A stretch of 64,000 nucleotides of DNA from Casp-actino8 sp965659595 (GTDB taxonomy: Bacteria; Actinomycetota; Acidimicrobiia; Acidimicrobiales; Ilumatobacteraceae). The translations under genes and the position numbers were made by a program. The notes under the pieces are model-generated. The model searched no databases. It was not told the DNA's origin and saw only the letters and a list, made by a program, of their open reading frames with translations. Numbering within the stretch: the first letter of the stretch is position 1; each line of letters opens with the position of its first letter. Positions 55,850 through 63,520 of this stretch are shown in pieces. The stretch is from positions 1 through 64,000 of the forward strand of contig CBFHWN010000005.1 of the NCBI GenBank assembly GCA_965659595.1, read 5' to 3'.

Positions 55850-58417
55850 TCAGTCGTTGGACGGTGTCTCGGTTTCGCCGTTGCCTTCGCCCACACCAGC
55901 CAATTCGATGGTGGACGGAGGCTGGAAACCTTCGACAGCCTTGAAGCCGAGGCGCAGTTCGCCCGGACGCTCGGGGTCGTCCTCAGTGTCGACCACGATG
56001 ATCTCACCGGCTCGGAACTGCTTATAGAGAATCTTCTCGCTGAGGGCATCCTCGATGAGACGCTGAATCGCACGACGCAGCGGACGGGCACCGAGTGTGG
56101 GGTCGTAACCCTTGTCGGCCAAAAACTCCTTGGCGGCTTGGGTGAGTTCGATCCCGAGCCCCTGTGCCTCGAGCTGCGTGGTGAGACGCTTCAGCATGAG
56201 GTCGACCATCTGCATGACTTCGTTCTTGGCCAACTCGTGGAAGACGATCACTTCGTCGATGCGGTTCAAGAACTCGGGGCGGAAGTGGTTCTTCAGCGAG
56301 TCCATGACTTTGTCGCGCATACGGGCGTAGCTCATGGCTTCGTCAGCCTTGGTGAATCCGACGTTGGCCTTGCGCAACTCCTGCGTACCGAGGTTCGACG
56401 TCATGATGATGATCGTGTTGCGGAAGTCGACCGAACGGCCTTGGCTGTCGGTGAGACGGCCTTCTTCCAGGATCTGCAACAGCGTGTTGAACACATCGGG
56501 GTGAGCCTTTTCGATCTCATCGAAGAGCACCACACTGAACGGCTTGCGGCGCACGGCTTCGGTCAGCTGACCACCCTCGTCGTAGCCCACGTATCCGGGG
56601 GGCGAACCGACCAGACGGCTCACCGTGTGCTTCTCCATGTACTCCGACATGTCGAGTGTGATGAGCGACTGCTCGTCGCCGAACAAGAACTCGGCCAAGG
56701 TCTTCGCAAGTTCAGTCTTTCCGACACCGGTGGGGCCGAGGAAGATGAACGACCCACTCGGACGCTTCGGGTCCTTCAAGCCCGCACGGGTACGACGGAT
56801 GCTCTGTGACACGGCCCTGATGGCATCTTCTTGACCAATGATGCGCTTGTGGAGTTCGGACTCCATGTTGAGGAGCTTCTGCGTCTCCTCCTCGGTGAGC
56901 TTGTACACCGGAATACCGGTCCAGATGCTCAGCACCTCGGCGATGCATTCCTCGTCGACCTCGTCGAACAGGTCGACACCCGAGGCCTTGATTTCTGCTT
57001 CTTTGTCGGCTTTTTCGGTCTGGATTTGCTTCTCTTCGTCGCGAAGACGGCTCGCCTCTTCGTAGTTCTGCTCTTCGACGGCGCGCTTCTTGGCTTCCTG
57101 GATTTCGGTGAGCTTGGTTTCCATCTCCTTCAGGTCGGGAGGAGTGGTCATGCGCTTGATACGAAGACGGCTACCGGCTTCGTCGATCAGGTCGATCGCC
57201 TTGTCGGGAAGATGGCGGTCGGAGATGTAACGGTCGGCGAGATTGGCCGACGCAACGAGCGCCTGATCGGTGATGGTCACACGGTGGTGCGACTCGTACT
57301 TGTCGCGCACACCCTTCAGGATCTCGATGGTGTGAGCCACGGAGGGCTCTTCGACCTTGACCGGCTGGAAACGGCGTTCGAGAGCAGCGTCCTTCTCGAG
57401 GTGCTTGCGGTACTCGTCGAGAGTGGTCGCGCCGATCGTCTGGAGTTCGCCACGGGCGAGCATCGGCTTCAGGATGCTGGCGGCGTCGATTGCGCCTTCG
57501 GCGGCTCCGGCACCGACGAGCGTGTGGATCTCGTCGATGAAGAGAATGATGTCGCCGCGGGTGCGGATTTCTTTCAGCACCTTCTTCAAACGCTCTTCGA
57601 AATCACCGCGGTAGCGACTACCGGCGACGAGTGCCCCGAGGTCGAGCGTGTAGAGCTGCTTGTTGCGCAAGGTGTCGGGAACGTCGTTCGACACGATTTT
57701 CTGGGCGAGACCTTCGACGATGGCGGTCTTGCCGACTCCCGGCTCACCGATGAGGACGGGGTTGTTCTTGGTGCGACGGGAGAGGATCTGCATGACCCGC
57801 TCCATCTCGCGGGCTCGGCCGATGACCGGATCGAGCTTCTTCTCTCGGGCAAGAAGGGTCATGTTGCGACCGAACTGGTCGAGGATCTGGCTGCCGCCCT
57901 TGTCGCCTTCTTCTTTGCCGCCACGCTCCGATGAAGCCTCACGACCGCCGGCCGGTGCTTCACTCTTGCCCTGCGGACCCTGGTAGCCCGAGAGCAGCTG
58001 GATGACCTGCTGGCGCACCCGACTGAGGTCGGCGCCCAACTTCACGAGGACCTGTGCGGCGACTCCTTCGCCTTCACGGATGAGGCCGAGGAGGATGTGC
58101 TCGGTGCCGATGTAGTTGTGGCCAAGCTGAAGGGCCTCACGGAGCGAGAGCTCGAGGACTTTCTTGGCGCGCGGGGTGAACGGGATGTGACCCGACGGTG
58201 ACGACCCGCCCTGACCGATGATCTCTTCGACCTGAGCCCGCACTGCCTCGAGCGAGATGCCGAGAGTTTCAAGGGCCTTGGCGGCGACTCCTTCGCCTTC
58301 GTGAATGAGGCCAAGGAGAATGTGCTCGGTGCCGATGTAACTGTGGTTCAGCAGTCGCGCTTCTTCTTGGGCCAATACGACCACTCGTCGGGCTCGGTCG
58401 GTGAAGCGTTCGAACAT
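55850..58417 (-). CDS. clpC: ATP-dependent Clp protease ATP-binding subunit ClpC
   Basis: 855 residues. N-terminal Clp repeats FERFTDRARRVVVLAQEEARLLNHSYIGTEHILLGLI and the second copy near 80. AAA domain 1 has Walker A GEPGVGKTAIVEGLAQ; the ClpC-specific M-domain includes the UVR motif (KLTEIQEAKKRAVEEQNYEEASRLRDEE); AAA domain 2 has Walker A GPTGVGKTELAKTLAEFLFGDE. The C-terminal tail is acidic. It unfolds substrates for ClpP. A -10-like TAGAGT (58442-58447, minus strand) and AAAGG ribosome site precede the ATG. Confidence 0.97.
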   Translation of the reverse strand: MFERFTDRARRVVVLAQEEARLLNHSYIGTEHILLGLIHEGEGVAAKALETLGISLEAVRAQVEEIIGQGGSSPSGHIPFTPRAKKVLELSLREALQLGHNYIGTEHILLGLIREGEGVAAQVLVKLGADLSRVRQQVIQLLSGYQGPQGKSEAPAGGREASSERGGKEEGDKGGSQILDQFGRNMTLLAREKKLDPVIGRAREMERVMQILSRRTKNNPVLIGEPGVGKTAIVEGLAQKIVSNDVPDTLRNKQLYTLDLGALVAGSRYRGDFEERLKKVLKEIRTRGDIILFIDEIHTLVGAGAAEGAIDAASILKPMLARGELQTIGATTLDEYRKHLEKDAALERRFQPVKVEEPSVAHTIEILKGVRDKYESHHRVTITDQALVASANLADRYISDRHLPDKAIDLIDEAGSRLRIKRMTTPPDLKEMETKLTEIQEAKKRAVEEQNYEEASRLRDEEKQIQTEKADKEAEIKASGVDLFDEVDEECIAEVLSIWTGIPVYKLTEEETQKLLNMESELHKRIIGQEDAIRAVSQSIRRTRAGLKDPKRPSGSFIFLGPTGVGKTELAKTLAEFLFGDEQSLITLDMSEYMEKHTVSRLVGSPPGYVGYDEGGQLTEAVRRKPFSVVLFDEIEKAHPDVFNTLLQILEEGRLTDSQGRSVDFRNTIIIMTSNLGTQELRKANVGFTKADEAMSYARMRDKVMDSLKNHFRPEFLNRIDEVIVFHELAKNEVMQMVDLMLKRLTTQLEAQGLGIELTQAAKEFLADKGYDPTLGARPLRRAIQRLIEDALSEKILYKQFRAGEIIVVDTEDDPERPGELRLGFKAVEGFQPPSTIELAGVGEGNGETETPSND

Positions 58418-58441
58418 GCTCAGCCTTTCGTCCTGTGCGCC

Positions 58442-58447
58442 ACTCTA
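58442..58447 (-). promoter_or_regulatory. -10 element TAGAGT in front of clpC
   Basis: It lies 24 nt before the clpC ATG, so this mRNA has a short leader with an AAAGG ribosome site, unlike the leaderless genes. Confidence 0.35.
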
Positions 58448-58554
58448 CAGGTGGTATGTGGCAGGTCCGAGGCGGCGGAAAAGGTGTTGCGGACGTGCCA
58501 CACGTCTCGAAAACGATGATGGATCTCACTCGTGCCCAGAAGCGGAAATAGGCC

Positions 58555-58560
58555 TAGCCT
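58555..58560 (+). promoter_or_regulatory. -10 element TAGCCT of a leaderless promoter
   Basis: It lies 6 nt before the GTG at 58567. The whole block TAGCCTGCCGTTGTG differs from that of pcnA (33545-33559) only at the third base. Confidence 0.55.
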
Positions 58561-58566
58561 GCCGTT

Positions 58567-59538
58567 GTGAGCGGGTCTCCTCTTCTCGGGCTTGCGACGT
58601 CGGAAGTCGACCGCGAGCGGGTCGAAGTGGCGTTGAAGGATTCGGTACGCACTCCCGATGCCTATCTCACCGAAATCGCGTCGCACCTGCTTCTTGCCGG
58701 AGGTAAGCGCCTTCGTCCGATGTTCAGTGTGGTGGCAGCCCAAGTGGCGGGTGGCCCCACTACCGAAGCCGCCATTCAGGGAGGCATCGCTTGTGAACTC
58801 GTGCATCTGGGTTCGCTGTATCACGACGATGTGATGGACGAGTCGCCCACCCGTCGTGGAGTCGACACCGTGAACGCCAAGTGGGGCAATCTCCAGGCCA
58901 TTCTTGCCGGCGACTTTTTACTCGCCCGAGCATCGGAGATCGCCGCCTCGCTCGGCACCGAGGTGGCCGGGCTCCTGGCCCGAACCATCGGTCGCCTGTG
59001 CGAGGGTCAGATCGAAGAACTGCGCCACACCTACAACGTGGCGCGTCCGGTCGACAGCTATTTGTCGTCGATCGCCGGAAAGACCGCATCGCTGTACGCA
59101 ACAGCGGCCCGCATCGGCGGATTGGTGAGTGGCTTTCCGGCTCCGGTCACCGATGCCCTCACCGAGTTCGGCGAGGCGTACGGGATGGTCTTCCAGATCG
59201 TCGACGACCTGCTCGACATCTCGTCGACCGACGAGGAGCTGGGCAAGCCAGCCGGCCACGACATGGTGGAAGGCGTCTACACGTACCCGGTTCTGCACAC
59301 GCTCATGACGGGTGGAACACCGGCCCGTGAACTCGCTGATCTCTTGGGTTCCCCACTCTCGGTTGTCGAGAAAGACAAAGCGATGACGATCGTGCGTGGT
59401 AACGGCGGGATCGAAGCAGCGCGCGATTTGGCGTTCGATTATGTTCGCCGTGCCGAAGAAGCCTGTGACCGCATGCCGAACTCGGCGGCGACCGAAGCAC
59501 TGCGTGCCACGCCCGCTGCTCTTCTCGCCAGCGTCTAG
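58567..59538 (+). CDS. Trans-polyprenyl diphosphate synthase
   Basis: 323 residues, GTG start. The first Asp-rich motif LGSLYHDDVMDESPTRRG (FARM, about 76-93) and the second, MVFQIVDDLLDISS (SARM), are intact, with GGKRLRPMF at the start. The residues before the first motif (Ser-Leu-Tyr) suggest a medium- or long-chain product such as the menaquinone side chain. Its TAG stop and that of the convergent hydrolase share the palindrome CTAG at 59535-59538. Confidence 0.93.
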   Translation: MSGSPLLGLATSEVDRERVEVALKDSVRTPDAYLTEIASHLLLAGGKRLRPMFSVVAAQVAGGPTTEAAIQGGIACELVHLGSLYHDDVMDESPTRRGVDTVNAKWGNLQAILAGDFLLARASEIAASLGTEVAGLLARTIGRLCEGQIEELRHTYNVARPVDSYLSSIAGKTASLYATAARIGGLVSGFPAPVTDALTEFGEAYGMVFQIVDDLLDISSTDEELGKPAGHDMVEGVYTYPVLHTLMTGGTPARELADLLGSPLSVVEKDKAMTIVRGNGGIEAARDLAFDYVRRAEEACDRMPNSAATEALRATPAALLASV

Positions 59539-60692
59539 TTCGCGTTCTGTTCGAACTGGGCGAGGATCGGCGCGATCAGTTCCTCGTGCACGCTCTCGAT
59601 TCGTCCTGTCCCCGAGTCGCGATTCACTGCGATGACGAGATCGCGTGATGGGGAGACGTGCACGGTCTGTCCCCACACTCCGCGAGCGACCATTTCGCCG
59701 TCCTCGATCCACCACTGCGCCCCGTAGTAGTTGGCGGTGGGCGCCGGCGTCCGGGCGTATTCGACCCATCCATCGGGGAGGATGGGCTTGTCACCCCAAT
59801 AGCCATCGTGCAGGAAAAGAAGACCGAACCGGGCGAAGTCACGAGTCGTGGAGTCGGCGCCCATCATTCCGATCCACTTCCCCGATGGCTCGCGTTGAAG
59901 AATGGTCGACGTGATTCCGATCGGGTCGAGAAGCCGAGACCACAAATACTCGTCGACTGCGTCGGGTCCTCCGAGGACGTCACTGATGATTCCCGAAAGA
60001 ATCGACGTGGTTCCCGAGCTGTACTTCCAGGCCGAACCGGGTCGAGATTCGAGCAGCTTGCTCGCGGCGTACTCCAGCGAGTCCGAGGCACCGATGATGG
60101 AGATCACGTCGGATGGTCGACCTTGTGGTTGGTAGGTCTCGTTCCATTGAAGGCCACTCGACATGTGAAGAAGATTCTCGATGGTGATCGCGCCGCGCGG
60201 ATCGTCGGGGCCCGACCACAAGTCGACCGGTGCCGGCTGGTCGAGTTCGAGAAGTCCGTCGTCTACGAGAAGACCGACGAGTGTGCTGACGAAGGACTTG
60301 GCAACCGAGAATGACGCCATGATCGACGTCTCGTCGTCGGTCGGGTGATAACGCTCGTAGACGATCTTGTCGTCGTGTACGACGACGACACTTCGAAGAC
60401 CGCGCCTTCCGTCGACGTCCAGCATGTTCGACACGATGGAGTCGATGTACGTCGTGTCGAAGGAATCCGGAGGGTCCGCCGTTTCCCACTCTCCGCCGTC
60501 GAAGATCGTCGTCGGTTCCGGGAGTGTCGTCGACGTCGACGTCGACGTCGTGCTCGATGACGTCGACGTGTTCGTCGATGCAGCTTCCGTCGTGTTGGAT
60601 GACAGTGCGATCTCGGTGCCGTCGGATGAGGAACACGAGGCAACGACGCACGCAGCCGCAAAAACGGCGACGGTTCGAAGAAAACCTTTCAT
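59535..60692 (-). CDS. Lipoprotein serine hydrolase, beta-lactamase/transpeptidase-like (class C type)
   Basis: 385 residues. The lipobox is VASC (Cys20), followed by a Ser/Thr-rich linker (about 26-58) encoded by a run of GTCGAC repeats. The hydrolase domain has the nucleophile motif SFSVAKS (SxxK, about 128), the second-motif YSSG (about 226) and the later segment RGVWGQTVHVSP in place of KTG. Family members are beta-lactamases, D-alanyl-D-alanine carboxypeptidases or esterases; the class cannot be fixed. It lies outside the membrane. A TAGTCT hexamer ends about 9 nt before the ATG. Confidence 0.87.
   Translation of the reverse strand: MKGFLRTVAVFAAACVVASCSSSDGTEIALSSNTTEAASTNTSTSSSTTSTSTSTTLPEPTTIFDGGEWETADPPDSFDTTYIDSIVSNMLDVDGRRGLRSVVVVHDDKIVYERYHPTDDETSIMASFSVAKSFVSTLVGLLVDDGLLELDQPAPVDLWSGPDDPRGAITIENLLHMSSGLQWNETYQPQGRPSDVISIIGASDSLEYAASKLLESRPGSAWKYSSGTTSILSGIISDVLGGPDAVDEYLWSRLLDPIGITSTILQREPSGKWIGMMGADSTTRDFARFGLLFLHDGYWGDKPILPDGWVEYARTPAPTANYYGAQWWIEDGEMVARGVWGQTVHVSPSRDLVIAVNRDSGTGRIESVHEELIAPILAQFEQNAN
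60526..60550. repeat. Simple GTCGAC repeat (about four units) inside the hydrolase gene
   Basis: A run of GTCGAC units encodes part of the Ser/Thr linker of the lipoprotein. It continues imperfectly to about 60570. Such tracts can change length by slippage in steps that keep the frame. Confidence 0.7.
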
Positions 60693-60699
60693 CCGGAGA

Positions 60700-61659
60700 T
60701 CAGACTACGAGGTGACGAGCAGCCGAGAGACCACTCGTCACCGCACCTTCCACTTTTGGTCCGGCAAAGGCATCACCGGCGAGAACGACTGAACCCGAAG
60801 GATCAGCCCAGTACGGGTCGGGCCACACGCGCATCGGTGTGGCGAATCGCCATCGCTTGAACTGCGATGTGATCACTTCGGCATCGCCGATGTAGTCGGC
60901 CGCTGCCGACAAGAGCGCAGTGTGCGCATCGTCATGGGCTACATCCCAATTCTCGAGGCTCCACGTGGGATTCGCGTGCAGAGTGAGTGCATGGACTGGC
61001 GACACACCTTTTTGAAAGTTGTCACCGACCCATGAGAAAACGTCGTCGGGATTCTGCAAACCACCGGGAGGTGGGACGTTCGACGGACGATCGAGAACGG
61101 CGAGCACACCCAGTGTTCGTTCGTAGTCGGTCATGAGCAGGTCGTTCGGCAACTCCATATCGGTATTGGCGACCAACGAATACGACTGAGGGATCGGACA
61201 CGTGAGGACGACGGCATCGGCGTCGAAGGTCGATGCGTCGTCGAGGGTGAGGCGCCACGTCGAATCGTGACGAGTCAGGCCAAAGGCAAGGCTCGAGGTC
61301 CGAATGTCGAGATCGGCAGCCAGATGTTTGGCGAGTGATGCCATTCCGTGTCGGGCGACGTAGCGCGAATGACCGTCGTCGCCGTCGAAACCACGACACC
61401 ATTCGACGACGATGTCGTCGGCGATCCACTGGTCGACGAGCCGGCGGAAATCGGCGCTACGAGCCGTGAAGAATTGGGCGCCGTGGTCGAAGACGGCCAT
61501 GCCAGCACTCGAGTCGATACGTCGTGTGGCCATTCGTCCACCGACTCCCCGACCTTTGTCGAACAAAGTGACCTGCGACCCGGCGGCCGTGAGTTCCCGC
61601 GCCGCCATGAGTCCGGCGAGTCCAGCTCCGACGACGATGACTCGGGAAGCTGCCGTCAT
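60700..61659 (-). CDS. FAD-dependent amine oxidase, renalase-like
   Basis: 319 residues. The N-terminal dinucleotide-binding motif VIVVGAGLAGLMAARELTAAGSQVTLFDKGRGVGGRMATRR (about 7-48) and the C-terminal VVLAGDAFAGPKVEGAVTSGLSAA motif are those of the renalase/flavin oxidoreductase group. The active substrate is unknown; bacterial renalases oxidise isomeric dihydro-NAD(P)H. It is the last member of the overlapping group epimerase-hydrolase-oxidase (overlap of 4 bp with the hydrolase). Confidence 0.88.
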   Translation of the reverse strand: MTAASRVIVVGAGLAGLMAARELTAAGSQVTLFDKGRGVGGRMATRRIDSSAGMAVFDHGAQFFTARSADFRRLVDQWIADDIVVEWCRGFDGDDGHSRYVARHGMASLAKHLAADLDIRTSSLAFGLTRHDSTWRLTLDDASTFDADAVVLTCPIPQSYSLVANTDMELPNDLLMTDYERTLGVLAVLDRPSNVPPPGGLQNPDDVFSWVGDNFQKGVSPVHALTLHANPTWSLENWDVAHDDAHTALLSAAADYIGDAEVITSQFKRWRFATPMRVWPDPYWADPSGSVVLAGDAFAGPKVEGAVTSGLSAARHLVV

Positions 61660-62513
61660 GAGGCGGCGCGAATACTGACGTCGGATTCTTGGATCGACGT
61701 CTGATACGCCTTCTCGGCCCGCTTCAAGAAATCACCGAGCACCCGGTTGAACGTGGTCGCGTGTTCGATCATGAGACCGTGAGCGGCCCCCGACAGAACG
61801 ATCAGTTCAGCAGTGGGGATTCGATCGGCGAGCTCTTCGCTATCGCCACGTGGTGTGAGGATGTCTTGGTTGCCGACGATCACCGATGTGGGAACAGAAA
61901 TCGTGGCCAATTGATCGGCGATGTCTTCGTCGACGGAGAGAAGGGCCTGCACCTGTCCTTTGAACCCGTGCGAGGCACGTGAGGTTCCGATCGGTCCGAG
62001 CCAACTGACCGCCGGCCACAGTCGGCGCAGAGATCGAGGTCCGATCACCCAGCGCGCCGCCTCCATGGTCATGGCGTTCATACCCTTGGTCGCGGCAACG
62101 TCGGCCCACGAGGCAAGCAAATCACGGCGCCACAGGTGATTACGGCAGGCCGTGCACACGAGTGACAGTGAGCGAACTCGCTCGGGATACTTCACGCCGA
62201 TGATCTGCGTAATGGCTCCACCCATCGAGGCCCCCACGACATGAGCGGTCTCGAGTCCGGCATGATCGAGGACGGCGATCGCGTCGTCAGCCATCTGTTC
62301 GAGGGAATATGCCCCGAACGGTTTGTCGCTACGTCCAGCCCCACGGTTGTCGTGTGCGATGACTCGGTAGCGGGTGGCGAAGTAGTAACGCTGAAGGTCC
62401 CACAGGTGTTTGTCGGCACCGAGTCCCTGGATCATGAGAACCGGAGGTGCTGACGACAATCCGATCTGGTCGTAGTGCAGACGGATTCCGTCGGAGGCAA
62501 CCGCGAAAGTCAC
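61656..62513 (-). CDS. Alpha/beta-fold hydrolase
   Basis: 285 residues from GTG 62513, which has GGGAGGTGG six bases upstream and overlaps the epimerase stop (GTGA). The fold is complete: oxyanion-region MIQGLGADKHLWDLQ, nucleophile elbow GASMGG (Ser about 99), acid VGNQDILTP (Asp about 221) and the last His in SGAAHGLMIEH (about 252). Substrate unknown. Co-transcribed with the epimerase and oxidase. Confidence 0.9.
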   Translation of the reverse strand: MTFAVASDGIRLHYDQIGLSSAPPVLMIQGLGADKHLWDLQRYYFATRYRVIAHDNRGAGRSDKPFGAYSLEQMADDAIAVLDHAGLETAHVVGASMGGAITQIIGVKYPERVRSLSLVCTACRNHLWRRDLLASWADVAATKGMNAMTMEAARWVIGPRSLRRLWPAVSWLGPIGTSRASHGFKGQVQALLSVDEDIADQLATISVPTSVIVGNQDILTPRGDSEELADRIPTAELIVLSGAAHGLMIEHATTFNRVLGDFLKRAEKAYQTSIQESDVSIRAAS

Positions 62514-63499
62514 GAAGCCACCTCCCACTCACGTTTTGGCGCCACTCGAACGACACCTTCCCATGAATAGAGCGACGAGATGATCTCATGAGTGGTCATC
62601 TCGGGATGCCAACCGAGCATTTGGTCGATGCGGTTGCTCGTGGCCTGCCGACCGTGATGGAGGACTTCCATCACATGTTCAGGAACCGGCGCACCGAACA
62701 CATGAGCGATGCGACGCGTGACCATCCACTCCGGACCGACGAGTGGCAACGGAATCTTTCGGCCAGTGCGTACGGTGGCGAATCCGCTGACGGCACCATC
62801 AGCTACCACGTTGACAGGTGTACCGGGCGTGTCACGGGTGGCCAACACGAAGGCACGTGCGGCGTCGGTCTCGTGGAGAAGGCTGAAGAGCGGCGGTCGT
62901 AGAAGGTTGAACGGAACGAACGGAAGTCGCAAGAGTCGTCCGAGCGGGCTCGGGACATGTGGCCCGACCACTGACGCCAGACGCAACGAGGTGACTTTGA
63001 CCGCAGTTCCGTTGAACGCGCGGTCGGCAGCGTGCTCGAGATACATGAGCATGCGCCCGTACTGCGACGTCGGACGCATGGCCGTGGATTCGTCAGGAAC
63101 CCTCGGACGATCACCGCCCCGTCCGTACACCTCGATACCGGACCTCAACACGACATGTTGGAGCGATGGCGTTCGCTTGGCTGCCGAAAACACCGACTCA
63201 GCCGACTGCTGGGTGAGAACTTCGGCGTGACGAGGGTTGGCTCGAGCGTCGGGTTCCCACACGCCGATGTGCACGATGGTGTGCGGGTCGACGTCACGGA
63301 CCAGAGATGCGGTTCCAAGAGTGTCGGCTGGGTCGACACGGTGGAACTCGGCACGGTCGAGACGGCGGCGAGGAGGGTCGGTATCGAGTCCGACGACGGT
63401 GTCGACCCAGGGTTGCTGTTCGAGCTCTCGGGCGACGAGCGATCCGAGCTGACTCCCCATCCCGGTGATCAGGATGCGTCGGCCATGCGCGGTCGCCAC
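62510..63499 (-). CDS. NAD-dependent epimerase/dehydratase (extended SDR)
   Basis: 329 residues, GTG start 6 nt from a TAGGGT hexamer. The N-terminal motif ILITGMGSQLGSLVARELEQQ is a GxxGxxG variant. The YxxxK motif is found in TSQYGRMLMYLEHAADR only as Y-G-R-M-L, so the active-site Lys is missing and the protein may be an atypical SDR. Substrate unknown. It heads the epimerase-hydrolase-oxidase group. Confidence 0.82.
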   Translation of the reverse strand: MATAHGRRILITGMGSQLGSLVARELEQQPWVDTVVGLDTDPPRRRLDRAEFHRVDPADTLGTASLVRDVDPHTIVHIGVWEPDARANPRHAEVLTQQSAESVFSAAKRTPSLQHVVLRSGIEVYGRGGDRPRVPDESTAMRPTSQYGRMLMYLEHAADRAFNGTAVKVTSLRLASVVGPHVPSPLGRLLRLPFVPFNLLRPPLFSLLHETDAARAFVLATRDTPGTPVNVVADGAVSGFATVRTGRKIPLPLVGPEWMVTRRIAHVFGAPVPEHVMEVLHHGRQATSNRIDQMLGWHPEMTTHEIISSLYSWEGVVRVAPKREWEVAS

Positions 63500-63505
63500 A
63501 CGATC

Positions 63506-63511
63506 ACCCTA
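63506..63511 (-). promoter_or_regulatory. -10 element TAGGGT of a leaderless promoter
   Basis: It lies 6 nt before the GTG at 63499 of the epimerase gene, in the 21-bp gap after the phosphatase-like gene. Confidence 0.5.
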
Positions 63512-63520
63512 GCCAGGGTG

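Noticed and set aside
60526..60570. GTCGAC repeats as a possible minisatellite or CRISPR-like feature
   Set aside because: The tract encodes the Ser/Thr linker of a lipoprotein and has no spacers.
60959..60970. A parS-like core CCACGTGG inside the renalase-like gene
   Set aside because: Only the central eight bases match and it is inside a coding region 40 kb from the cluster.
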